Assembly: GCA_046233135.1 (NCBI GenBank)
Contig: JBJXHN010000006.1
Coordinates: forward strand, 310,001 to 374,000
Source of the DNA: JBJXHN01 sp046233135
Lineage (GTDB): Bacteria; Pseudomonadota; Alphaproteobacteria; Rhodospirillales; Rhodospirillaceae
Direction of reading: 5' to 3'
Length of the DNA: 64,000 bases
The notes beneath the pieces were generated by a model. It had not been told where the DNA came from. It did not search any database and saw nothing but the letters and a program-made list of their open reading frames with translations. Positions 43,801 to 53,500 of the stretch are shown one piece after another. A program made the position numbers and the translations under genes. The first letter of the stretch is position 1; each line of letters begins with the position of its first letter.

Positions 43801-44497
43801 TTACGGTCAACTCGCCCGGCCGGTCATTGCGGCTGGCTGCGGGGGGCGCAGTGTCCGTGCCTCCGGGCAGGCGGGTCGCGCCGGGCAGGCCGTCCAGGGC
43901 CTGGCGCCAATAGGCTTCGGCGGCGGCCCCGTCCTGAGCCGTGCGCCAGGCCAGGGCGGCGCGGAAGGCCGGCGCGGGCGGCAGGGGATCGGGGCGCCCG
44001 GCGGCGAAAGCGGCATAGAGGGCGTTGACATCCCGCAGCACCAGCGAGAACGACCAGCCGTCCATCAGCAGGTGATGGAAGCTCCAGACGAAGCTGTAGC
44101 GCCCGCCCAAGCGCTTGATCAGGGCGCAGCGCATCAGCGGCGCCTTGCGCAGGTCGAAGCCCTTGCGGCGGTCCTCGGTCAGATAGCGGTCCAGGCGGGC
44201 GGCGGCCTCGGCGTCGGGAAGGGGGCTCCAGTCTGCGGCCAGCCAGGGCAGGGGCGCTTTGGCCCGCACCACCTGGCTGGCCGCGGTCAGGCCTTTCCAG
44301 ACAAAGGCGGCGCGCAGGGCGGGGTGGCGTTCCACCACCCGCTCCCAGGCGCGGCGGAAGGCGCTGACGTCCAGGGTGCCGGCGACGGTGTAGCAGAACT
44401 GCTCGAAGTAGGTTTCTCCCGTTTCCGCGCGCAGGGCATGGTACAGCAGGCCTTGCTGGCTGGGGGTCAGCGGGTAGATGTCCTCTACGTTCTTCAC
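34847..44497 (-). CDS. NRPS 3: C-A-nMT-T-C-A-nMT-T-TE (termination protein)
   Basis: The 3216-residue synthetase starts at GTG 44497. It opens with 'IYPLTPSQQGLLYHAL', typical of a C domain that accepts a D-residue after an upstream E domain (HHLLMDGW about 145). Module 5: A (YTSGSTGMPKG about 617; pocket read as DALFVTAVC, hydrophobic, not assignable), inserted N-methyltransferase (LEIGCGTG about 985), carrier (LGGHSL about 1372). Module 6: C (HHIVSDGW about 1582), A (YTSGSTGQPKG about 2067; pocket DASTVAAVC, a published Tyr code), N-methyltransferase (LELGCGTG about 2447), carrier (LGGHSL about 2880) and a thioesterase (GWSFGG about 3025, late GNHMTI). The line should end in two N-methylated residues, the last Tyr-like, and release by hydrolysis or cyclisation. 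The patatin gene follows immediately. Confidence 0.92.
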   Translation of the reverse strand: MKNVEDIYPLTPSQQGLLYHALRAETGETYFEQFCYTVAGTLDVSAFRRAWERVVERHPALRAAFVWKGLTAASQVVRAKAPLPWLAADWSPLPDAEAAARLDRYLTEDRRKGFDLRKAPLMRCALIKRLGGRYSFVWSFHHLLMDGWSFSLVLRDVNALYAAFAAGRPDPLPPAPAFRAALAWRTAQDGAAAEAYWRQALDGLPGATRLPGGTDTAPPAASRNDRPGELTVMLSRETTAALTALARRTSATMNGILQAAWAILLARHAGETDVCFGYGTSGRDPAIPGVEGMVGMLMSTIPLRIAVPADMSLGALLHTLTRRTAEQEDWSFAALADIQQWAGLPAGADLLDSVIAYENYPVDESLSVGLGGLRIEEVTFFERTTFPLVVFSSPGECMALRLQYDRRRHTDTAIATIGRRLETLLTAMSASGPETLLSALPMLPENEWAEARTALAPPAPARTPDAPTVPARLAALAVAAPNALAVEDGADRLSLAQLEAAATALAHRLRAAGAGPAGRVALLLPRGAALVTAALAVMKAGAAFVPLDPASAPGRNRLILEEAAPLFVLAWQEPAKGTCPPGLPVLYPAGSDGSDGSDDAPLPDIDPAAIAYVVYTSGSTGMPKGVPIRHDALAGLCTDWRDVLALAPGQRSDLRMGLVASPAFDASVLEIWPTLWAGVGLVTAPHAALEMPETLRDWLVAAQVDRAFLPTPLLAPLLDLDWPAGCPLRVVGTGGDRLPARPRRSLPFVLVNAYGPTEVTVCATAGLLAPREDDATPPDIGRPLPGIRAVILDPHGQPVPRGLAGELCLGGPRVMPGYLNRPELTAGAFVTDPLEPAARLYRSGDRVRLRADGRLDFLGRTDRQVKINGVRVELDEVEAALATHPGVAAAVALLDTGDGTGAAPLLRAFVEPAGLDGDPHRLQGEWQALYDRLYDLDDRDDTPDWDLRGWTDSRTGQPIPAPAMRAWVRGTAERLRSLAPRRVLEIGCGTGLILAELAPGTERYLATDIAANAGRSLDRRQAADSRLVHVTFEQRSADDFSGIPPADADMVVLNSVVQYFSDADYLTRVLEGAVASTADGGHVVIGDVRSLPLLDLFHLDVALHHLPDTAGLEDWRAAAQQGMEDEDELVLDPRFFAALAGRLARVGGICVLPRKAAGETELGRYRYDVILAVGPRIFPAAPANPKPVANRRLCAPLALRRWRDAPPADARTVGDLRRLLAAEPAGGVEPDDLCPQGTPSWLDGDADGRLTLIPGRGLVFITPPAVAPDAGPLATDPRRNRARRALAEDLRRAMTDRLPDAFRPRDIVVMDRLPRTPAGKPDRRALEHHRPQRTRAPAIAPRTRTETALAAIWADVLGLPSVGVRDDFFALGGHSLSTTRVVSRIHSRLKIDIPLSAVFERPTVEAMAAYLDARTAARPTAEETTKAPPIPAAPPADRYPVSFAQRRLWFLQKLSPANPFYNAPTALELTGILEAGALKAALAALVDRHEILRTVYAEDQGESGTGEPVQIIRPAAAPPPFDTHDLRPLPEPERTDRLAALADAQARAPFDLGNDMMLRAVLARLADDRWVLLLTLHHIVSDGWSIGVMVAELRTLYAAAAAGTDAGLPPLPVQYKDVAHWQRSQLSGPRLEALTDHWRGTLDGAPTRLPLPFDQAPEAHRPDTAEGRGGACLLEVSPDTHAGLQDLMRQEQATLFIAAATAYGALLGRYTGLDDLLIGMAIANRTHPMLEPLIGFFVNTLPLRIDLSGDPDFRTLLRRVKAATLRAFDHQDLPFDQLVQALRPEREASRTPLVQAVLVVQNAPAVTWDLPGLTVRPLPLGGVTARNDLELHLWEGSQGLSGVLYYDAMRFSADRAAQLARHMNRTLAALAEAPDAPALAVPLETPEDHRSRMAAPPAEPFAPVTETIAARAAATPAALALDTGGHRLSYRELMTRATHLARGLRVVVQVPVDNTADTTPVVALHMSNGVDAVTAILGCWLAGIAYMPLNPTDPPDRQRALLRDCQAALVLRDGTGPSGDDPCAAPGMPPCLTPAQVMVRAGGTMAPPLPAVSAETLAYVLYTSGSTGQPKGVMVSHRGLGILAGAQAHAFGVGPGARVLQFAPLTFDASVSEIVVTLAAGATLVTPPRPAMAPGQPLADLLTDRGITVATLPPSVLSVLPEGVYPALSTLVTAGEALSPTLARRWSAPHRRLINAYGPTESTVCATLHCLAQDIPDTPVPIGRAMTGGEVWLLDRYDRPVPPGAPGEIHLGGPALARGYLNQPAETEAAFRRHPFDPAPGARLYATGDLAQSDTAGALTFLGRADGQVKLRGMRVETGEVEACLRGLPGVRDAAVVLADADRETRRLAAFVVPGTDTDADPPEDIGEAAHVADWRTLFDSLLAGENKSGLGSDTGEAPVAGSALFNHIGWTKGESGEAFTEAEMRAWCADAVATILARKPAEVLELGCGTGMLAWSIAPDVHRYRAIDLSPRAVAYISAQAARHAPRFASIEAAVGCADDPPGVEDGTFDVVLLHSVAQYFPDAPYLRRVLDRAVRALRPGGVVVLGDVRNLALHRPLISGMVLAAAGVAAPAAPLRARVRARLEREQELLIHPGFLTAYAADHPDLAGCAFRLQRGAQGNELNRYRATALLEKAPAHPPPAPAAVLDGRMLSLADLRSHLTRERPPALVVTGLANDLLAAPLAADAALFGSARTAGEAKTAPTSATGITPEALYALAEELELGAAVGWTRDPADGRLDAAFHAPGTAPPSLPLSAEGPQGPPAPALNHPLAARRDGALLRACRQHLETRLPAHMVPPVIEARCALPLTPHGKVDRRRLAADASRAASALPSPALSQSPGRADASGALTEQVAALFAETLELPAVGAQDDFFDLGGHSLLVVRLANRIGARFGVTLPLAGIIAAPTPAAVAARLEALAPEPSGPAHAADASPLGSPPSPPSPLLTRLGGGELGAPLFLFPPAAGSPLCYLDFVTALDLDRPVWGLRCPGLEAGEARPGTVAALGAVFVEAIRSVQPRGPYHLAGWSFGGLPAIEVAARLTAAGETVAFLGLLDSALSMAVAPSKASAATRLLTLAREGLGLVIMVGQVGRIRRFDDLHRLARAAGIALPRTWKALGRAATWRQVTGQALRSALVFRTTMGSAKRYHPPVYDGPLTLLRAAPPSEHDPIVRNVVNHVGNHTRVRHVEGNHMTIMLLPPETRRFAAHMREELRSEEE

Positions 44498-44512
44498 GGT
44501 TCGGCGTGTCCT

Positions 44513-47500
44513 TCAGGTTCGGGACAGAATGTCGGCGAACGGGTCTTCGGCGTCGGTCTCCTCATCGTCCAGGTCGTCCAGCAGGTCGCCCAGGGTGTTC
44601 AGCTCGCCCGCATCCAGTTCGGCGAGGTAACGGGGGCTGCCACCGGCGGCGGCTTCCAGCAGCGCCACGGTGTGGTCGGCGATGCGGGCGACGGTGTCGG
44701 CGGTCAGGCGGGCGGGGTCGTGTACCCAGTCGATGCGCAGGCCCGCACCGTCCGCCACCGCCAGCACATCCAGGGCATGGGTCAGCGGCGTATCGGCGGC
44801 TTGGCAGCCGGGTACGGGATCGGTCAGGGGCTGCACCGTGCCGTCGCTGCCGGTTGCCCCATCCCGTCGCCCCAGGTAGTTCACCCGCACCGGCGCCGGC
44901 TCCAGAGCGGCCAGGGCGGCGCGCAGGGCTGGGTCCCGGCTCAGATAGCGCAGCACGCCGAAACCCAGGCCACTGTTGGGAACGGCGGCGAGCTGGGCGC
45001 AGCAGGCCCGCAGGCGGTCGGCGGCGTCGGTCCCGCCGGGGGGCGGCAGCAGGCGGACCGGATACAGCGCGGTGAACCAGCCCACCGTGCGGGTCAGGTC
45101 CATATCGTCGAACAGGGCCGTGCGGCCGTGGGCTTCCAGGTCCATCCGGGCAGCCTCTGTGCCCAGGGTGTCGCAAAGCGCGCAGGCCAGGGCGGCGGTC
45201 AGGATACCCCCCACCGTGGCCTCCCAGTCCGGAGCCACACGCTCCGCCAGCACCCGGGCCGGCTCCGGTGCCAGGATGCGGATCAGGTGCCCGGCCATGG
45301 CTGCGGTAGAGGCAGAAGAAGGCCGGGTATCGGTCGGCGCATCCCCGGTCTCGTCGGCCAGGGCCTGCCAATAGGCGCGGTCGGCGGCCAGCGGCGGGCC
45401 ATCGGCGGCCTCGGCCAGGCGGGCAGCCCATTGGCTCTGGGCGGTGGTCTTGGGCGGCAGGGCCGGGGGACGGTTGGCGGCCAGGGCAGCAAGCAGGGCG
45501 TTCAGGTCGTCCAGGATCACCCACCAGGACACCGTGTCCACCACCAGATGATGGGCGATCAGCACAAGCCGGTCCCCACGGGCGGGGGTGCGGTCTTCCC
45601 GGATCACCAGGGCATGCAGCAGCGGCCCGGTGGTCAGGACAAAGCCGGCCTGGGCGCGGGCCAGGGCGGCGCTGACGCCGGCTTCGGGCGTGCCGGCGGG
45701 GATCTCGGTCATCGGCACAGGCGGCAGGGCTTCGGGCGGATGCAGGATCAGGGAGCCGTCCGGGGCTTGGGTGGCGCGCAGGGCATCATGGTGGCGCACC
45801 ACCCGCTCCAGGACCTCGGACAGCAGCGCGGTGGGCACGGCGGCGGTCAGGCGATAGCCCATGGCCTGATTGAAGTGCCCGGGACTTGGCAGGGACAGGG
45901 CCGCGAACCAGTGCTGGATCGGCGTGGCGGGAGCGGGGCCGCTCAGGGTCTCTTGGGTGGCGACCAGGGTCCGCTCCGGTCCGGCGGCGGCGGCCAGGGC
46001 GGCGACGGTCTGGAATTCGAACAGGTCGCGCGTGCGGAAGGACAGGCCCGCCCGGGCCAGGCGGGACACCACCAGGATCGCGAGGATGGAATCCCCGCCC
46101 AGCGCGAAGAAGGTGTCATGCCGCCCCACGGCGTCCACCCCCAGAACGTCGGCCCAGACGGCGGCGATGACGGCTTCCCGGGCGGACAGCGGGGCATTGT
46201 CGCCGTCCACCGTATGATGGTGGTCGGGGTCGGGCAGGGCGGCTTTGTCGAGCTTGCCGTTCGCCGTCAGCGGCAGGGTGGCCAGGGGCACCACGGCGGC
46301 AGGGACCATATAGGCGGGCAGGCGCGCGGCCAGCGTTTCCCGCAACCCCCGCGCCCAGGCCTCCGGGCCGCTGGGGGGCAGGGGAACGGCGGTGCCGGGC
46401 GTCAGGGGGCGGTCGGGGCGGATGGCGACAAGGGTGTGAAGCTCGGTTCCGGCGAAGGCGGTATCCTGCTGGCTGTGCACCCGGAAACCCAGCCCTTCCA
46501 GCCGCGTCCGCAGGCGGGGCAGGCGGTCGCCCAGGGCATGGACCTCCATCACCACCTGGGCGATGTGGGGCCAGTGGTCGGGGTCGATGCCGTCGATCAC
46601 CTGTTCCTCGGCCCGCTCCGCATCGATCTTTAGCAGATCGATGCGTTTCAACCCCTCGGCCCGGGTCACGTCCGACAGGCGGGCGGTGGGGACGGTGATC
46701 TGCTCGGCCTCCATCAGGTGGTCCAGCAGCCCGGTCTCGTGGTGCTCCTGCCCGGCGGTCGTGCGGGCGAGCAGGGCGCGGTCCTGGCCGGCGTCCGCAT
46801 GCAGGCCCGACCGCAGGGTATTGTTGCGATAGACGGTGAAGGTGGCCTCGCCGGCCTGATCCCCGAGGGCCAGGCGGTGCAGACGCAGGGTCAGGCTGTG
46901 CAGGATGGCGTTGGCTTCCAGACAGGCCGCCGTCTCCGGCGCCGGTTCGAAGGCGTGGATCACCGGGGCGCGGCAGCGGCTGGCGGCGAACAGGCCGAAC
47001 AGCCCCACGTTGGCGCCCACGTCCAGGATCACCGCGCCGTCGGGATAGACGATGTCGCCCGCCCCGCCATAGCTGTCCCGGGTGAAGATCTCGGTGTGGG
47101 CGAAGGCGGTCTCGCCCGGATTGACCCCATACACCGCCAGCCCGTCGGGCAGGGCCACCAGATCCCCCACCGGCCGGGGCGGGTCGGTCAGCAGACGCAG
47201 CAGCGGGGCGCAGAGGGTGGCATCGGGCACGGCATAGGCGATCAGGCGCGGATGCCCGTCCCCGCCCGTGGTCGCGCGGGGGACGACCACGGCGCCGGCG
47301 ACGGCGGGGATGTCTTGCAGAACGGCGGTGATCTCGGCCGGTTCGACGCGGAAGCCGTGGATGTTCACCTGATCGTCGAGCCGGCCCAGGTAGTCCAGCC
47401 CGCCATCCGCCCGCCGCCGCGCCAGATCGCCGGAACGGTAGGCCAGAGTCCGGGCGGGGGGACCGGCAACGGCTTCCGGCAGGGGTACGAAGCGCGCGGC

Positions 47501-50500
47501 GGTCAGGTCGGGGCGGTTCAGGTAGCCCTGCGCCACCCCCGGTCCCCAGACGACGATTTCCCCGGGGATACCCGGCGGCACCACCTGCCCCTGCCGGTCG
47601 AGCAGCACAAGGCCCAGGTGGGGCAGGGGCTGGCCGATGGGGCTGAGGCCGGCGGTCATATCGGCTCGGGTCAGCCGGTGGGCGGTGACATGCACCGTGG
47701 TTTCGGTGATGCCGTACATGTTGATCAGGGCGGGCCGGTCCAGGCCATAGCGGGCGACCCAGGGCGCGAGATCGGCTGGTGCCAGGGCTTCTCCGCCAAA
47801 GACGACATGGCGCAGAGAGGACAGACGGGCCGGTCCCGTGCCGGCCTCGGCGGTCAGCAGAAGGCGGAAGGCGGTGGGGGTCTGGCTGAGCAGGGTCACG
47901 CCTTCGGCGGCGATCAGGGTCAGCATCTCTTCGGGGGCGCGGGCGGTTTCCCGGGGCACGATGACCATGCGCGCGCCATGCAGCAGGGCGCCCCAGACCT
48001 CCCAGACCGAAAAGTCGAAGGCGAAGGAATGGAAGACGGACCAGACGTCGTCCGCTGCGAAGGGGAACAGGCGCCGGCAGCCCGAGAACAGCCCCAGCAC
48101 TGCCCGATGCGGTACGACGACCCCCTTGGGCCGGCCGGTGGTGCCGGAGGTGTAGATCACATAGGCCGGCGTTTCCGCATCGATGGCGGCCGGCGAAAAT
48201 GGCGCCTCGGTCGGAGCGAGGGTGTCCAGCCGCAGCAGGTTGGGGGAAACCGGCGCCATAGCCGCTTCGGTCGTGGCATCGGCCACCACCACCGGGGCGC
48301 CGCAGTCCCGGACGATGAAGGCGCAGCGCTCCGCCGGGGTGTCTGGATCGACGGGCACGTAATGACCGCCGGCCATAAGCACTCCCAGGATCACCACCGG
48401 CCAGCCGATGCCCCGCTCCAGGGCCACGGCCACCGGCACCCCCGGCCCCACACCCCGGGCGCGCAGGTCGTGGGCCAGGGCGCGGGCGCGGGCCTCCAGC
48501 GCGGCATAGGTCAGGCGCTCGGCCCCGCAGGCCACGGCCTCCCGCCCGGCATGGGCCTGGACCGAGGCGGCGAAAGCCGCGACCAGGGTGTCGGGATAGG
48601 GGGACGCGTCCGCCGGTGTCAGGGTGGGGGGCAGCAGCTGGGCCTGGCGGGTGGCGGCGTCCATCAGCGGTAGGGTGGCGACCAGGGCGCCTGGGTCAGC
48701 CAACGCGGCGGTGGCGAGGCAGGCGAAGTGACCGGCCCAGCGGGCGATGGTGGGGCTGTCGAACAGGTCGCAGGCGTAGATCCACACCCCCCGGATCGGT
48801 CCGCTACCGTCGTCGACCATATGGACTTCCAGGTCGAAGCGCACGGCGGTGAAGTCCAGCGCCGCGGGCGAAACCGCGAGGTCGCGGGGGGCGAAGCTGT
48901 CCCGGGGGGTGTTGAGCAGGGCGAAGGCCACCTGGACCAGCGGCATATGATCCAGGGCACGATCGGGATTCAGGTGATCGACCAGCAGTTCGAAGGGCAT
49001 CTCCTGGTGCTCGTGGGCGGCCAGGACCCGGTCGGCGGTCCGCGTGATGAGCGTGGACACCGTGTCCCCGTCGGCGACCGTGCCACGCAGGGCCAGGGTG
49101 TTGGCGAACAGGCCCGCGACGTCTTCCAGGGCGGGCAGAGGGCGGTTGGCGATGGGGCTGCCGATCAGCAGGTCGTCTTGTCCCGACAGCCGGGCCATCA
49201 GTGCCTGGAACAGGGCCAGCAGCACGCAAAAGGGCGTGGTTGCCAGCCGCGTGGCGACGGCCCGCAGGCGGTCGCTGAGGGCCGTGGGCAGCGTAACCGG
49301 ATGGCTGGCGCCCCGGTGGCTCTGATCCTTCGGCCGGGGGCGGTCGGTGGGCAGGGCCAGGGTGTGGGGGGCGCCGGCAAGGGCCTGATTCCAATGGGCG
49401 GTCAGGGCTGCCAGGCGGTCTCTGTCTAGCCGTTGCGCCTGCCACGTGGTGTAGTCGGCATAGCCGATCCGTGGCGGCGGCGGCGGGGCGGTGCCGTGGG
49501 CGGCTGCGTCGTAGAGGGCGGTGACATCGCGGGCCAGCAGGGCCATGGTCCAGCCGTCGGACACGATATGGTGGGTAGTGAACAGCAGGCGGTGATGGTC
49601 CCCGGCCAGCCCCAGCAGCAGGGCACGGAACGGAGCCTCCCGGCCCAGATCGAAGGGGCGGGCGGCCTCTGCAGCGCAGCGGCGGTCGGCGGCTTCCACC
49701 GGATCCGGGACCGCCAGATCTTCCTCGTCCAGGGTGGCCGGCGGTGTGCCGGCCAGCCGCAGCCGGGGCGCGCCGTCGAGGTCGATAAAGCGGGCGCGCA
49801 GCACGGGGTGGCGCTCGCCCAGGGCGGTCACAGCCTGGCGCAGGGCCTGCCGGTTCAGCGGCCCGCGCAGGTCCAGGGCGACGGGGATGGTGTAGAAGGG
49901 ATTGGCACCGCCGGTCAGCCGGTCCAGAAACCACAAGCGCCGCTGCGCGGGGCCGAGCGGGGCATCGGCCGCCGGGTCCGGGCGCGGAACCAGCGGTGGC
50001 AGGGCGTTGGCACTCTGCCCGGCGTCCGTCTCTCTTGTCGCGGCGAGGGCGGCCTGTGCCTGCACCGTCGGCGCTTCGAACAGGGCACGTAGCGTGAGCG
50101 GGACCCCCAAAGCGGCGGTCAGGCGAGACACCAGCATGGTCGCCAGCAGGGAATCCCCGCCCACTTCGAAGAACGAGCGGTCCACCGGCAGATCTCCCCG
50201 CCCCAGAACCTCTCGCCAGCAGCCGAGCACGGTCTTTTCCATCGCCGTGGCCGGGGGGGTCCGGGATTGGCCGGGGGCGCCCCGGCCACCGGCGGCCCGC
50301 TCCGCCGCGTCGGTCAGGGCCTGACGGTCCACCTTGCCGTTGGCGGTCAATGGCAGGCTGTCCCAGGGCAGCAGCACGGCAGGGACCATATGGGCCGGCA
50401 GGCGGGCGGCGAGGTGGGCACGCAGGCGCTCTGCCGTGAAACGGGGCCGGGCGGCGGGGGCAAGGCCGGCGATCACATGCATATCCAGCACGCTTTCCGC

Positions 50501-53500
50501 CGTCTGCCGTCCCGGCAGGCTGGCCACGGCGGTGAAACCGGCGTCCGTCAGTGCCCGTTCCCAGACCGTGGTGGGCAGCAGGGGCAGATTGGTGGCCAGC
50601 CGCGCGTCATCATAGGCGCTGAAGCCTTCGATGAAGCCCACCGTGGCGCTTTGCAGGCGGCTGTTGCGCGTGCTTTCCAGGACCAGCATCAGCCCGCCCG
50701 GCGCCAGCAGCCGCCGCGCGTGCCCCAGCGCCCGAACCACATGGGGCGCGTCGTGCAGGACGTTCGACGCTATGACAACATCATAGTCCGTCTCCCCCAT
50801 CCCCTGGTGGCGGGGATCGGCGGTGATATCCAGCAGGCCATAGGTCACGAACGGAAATGCGGCGAAACGCTGCCTCGCCTGATCCAGGAAATAGGGGGAG
50901 ATGTCGGTGAAATGGTAACCAACCCCCTCGGTCGGGAGGACCGGCAGCAGCCCGGCCGTCGTCCCCCCGATGCCGGCGCCGATTTCGACGATGCGCAAGG
51001 GGACGCCGGCATTGTGTGGTGTGGGCTGCCGGGCGGCGATGAAGGCCGCCAGGCAGCGCGCGGCGATACCGGTCTGATAGCCGGCCAGCGGGTTCAACTG
51101 GTATATGGCCAGCGCCTGGTCCGTCCGCCCGTCCGGGAACAGCAGCTCCAGGGGGTCGGCCTCGCCCCGTAGCAGCGGCAGGTGGGCCGCCAGCGCCCCG
51201 GAGAAATAGCCCAGCGCCGGCGCCATCTCCGGCCAGCGGGCCAGGGCGGCGGCCATACCGTCCGTGGCCTCGTCCGTTTCGGCAGGCAAGGCGGGCAGGG
51301 GGCGGGGGGCAACGAAGCCGTCACCGTCGCGGGTCAGCAGACCGTCCTCGGCCAGGGCGGACAGCCATTGCGCCAGCAGTTTGGTGTGGCGCTCCACCAG
51401 GGTCAGAGACGCGACGATGCCCGCCGCCGTGCGGCGCTCTCCGGCTGCGGTGAACAGGCCGAGCGCCCGCAAGGAGCGGATCATCGCCCTGGTGGCCATC
51501 GCTTCCATCACCTTGCGGGCGTTGGTGAGGATGCGCAGATCCTCGGCGGGCAGGCCTTCCCGCTCCGCCGCGCGGCCGGCGGACAGGGCGAGGTTCCATC
51601 CGCTGGTGGCAGTCTCGGGGGGAATGCTGTCGATCTCCACCGGTGCGCCGGGGGTGGTGTCGGACAGGGCCACATGGCCCACCAGCCGCCTGGAACCCCT
51701 GGCCGGGCCGATGGCGCTGACCGCAGCGCGGGCGATACCGGGGTGGCTTTCCAGGGCGGCTTCGATCTCGCCCAGTTCCACCCGGTGGCCGTTGATCTTC
51801 ACCTGGAAATCGGTGCGGCCGAGGAATTCCAGCGATCCGTCCGGCAGTCGTCGCCCCAGGTCGCCGGTGCGATAGAGGCGTTCGCCGGTGCGGGGATGAA
51901 CGAAGAAGGCGGCCGCCGTGCGCTCGGGATCATCCCAATAGCCCAACGCCACGCCGGCTCCGCCGATATGGATCTCGCCGGGCACATGCAGCGGCCGAGG
52001 GTCGCCGTCCGGCCCCAGCACATGCATGGTCTGGTTGGCCAGCGGCAGGCCATAGGGGATGCTGACCCAGGCCGGGTCCACGGACTCGATGGGGTGGAAA
52101 ACCGACCAGATAGCCCCTTCCGTGGCGCCGCCCAGGCTGATCACGGCGACGCCCGGCCACAGGGCGCGGATGCGGTCGGGCAGGGTGGTGGGGATCCAGT
52201 CGCCGCTGAGCAGCACCAGCCGCAAGGCGCCAGGGGCGGGATCCGTTCCCGGCCCCCCGGCCGACACGTGCTCCACCAGCAGTTCCATCAGCGCCGGCAC
52301 GGTGTTCCAGACGGTCCCGCCATGGCGGCCGAGCAGGTCGACCCAGCAGGCGGGCTCGCGAGCCTGATCCGGGGGCAGAGTGACCAGGGCGCCGCCGCCG
52401 GCCCAGGTGCCGAACAGGTCGTAGACGGACAGATCGAAGCTCAGCGCGGACAGCCCCATCACCCGGTCCCGGCCGTCCATGCCGAAGCGGCGGTTGACGT
52501 CCAGCAGGGTGTTCACCGCCTGCCGGTGGCTGATCATCACGCCCTTCGGCTCGCCGGTGGAGCCGGAGGTATAGAGGATATAGGCCAGAGCTTCCGGGCC
52601 GGGTTCGTGCGGCGGTGCGGCGGTGGCGTGCGCGGTGTCCAGGGTCTCCATATCCAGTACCTGCACCCCATCGGGCCAGGAAAGCGATGCGGAAAGATCG
52701 CCCGCTGTCAGCGCGCACCGGGTTCGGGCATGGCGCATCAGGTGGTGGCGGCGCGCCTCTGGCAGGGCAGGATCGACGGGCACATAGGCCGCGCCGGCGA
52801 GAACGGTTCCCAGCACCGCCACCGCTTGACGCCACCCACGCGGCAGGCAGATCGCCACATGGTCGCCCGCCGCCATCCCGTCAGCCCGCAAGGCGCCGGC
52901 CACCGCTTCGGCCTCGGCCATCAAGGTGGCGTAGGAGAGGGTGCGGTCCGGGGCGATCACCGCCGGGGCATCGGGGGTGCGCGCGGCCTGTGCCCGGACC
53001 AGCCCGGGCAGGGTACCAGAGGACAGGATATCGGAGGACAGGGGGACGGCCGTGGCATTGGCCCGGGCCGCAACGGCGATGTCCGCCGCCGGCGTCAGGC
53101 AGGGGGTGGGGGCGGTCCAGGCCTCATCCTCTTCGGCCAGGCGGGCGAGCCAGCCGGTGCAGGCATCAAACAGGGCGTCGAGCAGGCCGGCGGGGAACAG
53201 GTCTTCGACCGCATCCCAGGTGGTCTTCAGGGCGCCGTTGCGCTCGCTGGCCTGATGGTCGATCCACACCTGGGGGGTCTGGCTGCGGGTGTCTCCCGGG
53301 GTGCCGAACAGGGGTGGGCCGTCCGGTGTGCCCTCCGTCGCGGCATCTCCGGCGCCAATCCCCAGGGCCGAGGTAAAGACCACCGGCATCGGTGCCCCCC
53401 GATTGCCGCCGCGCTGGCGGGACAGGGCACGCATCACCTCCACCCCGCCCATGGCGCGATGGTCCAGGTCCTGCCACAGCCGGGCCTGAAGCGCCCTGGC

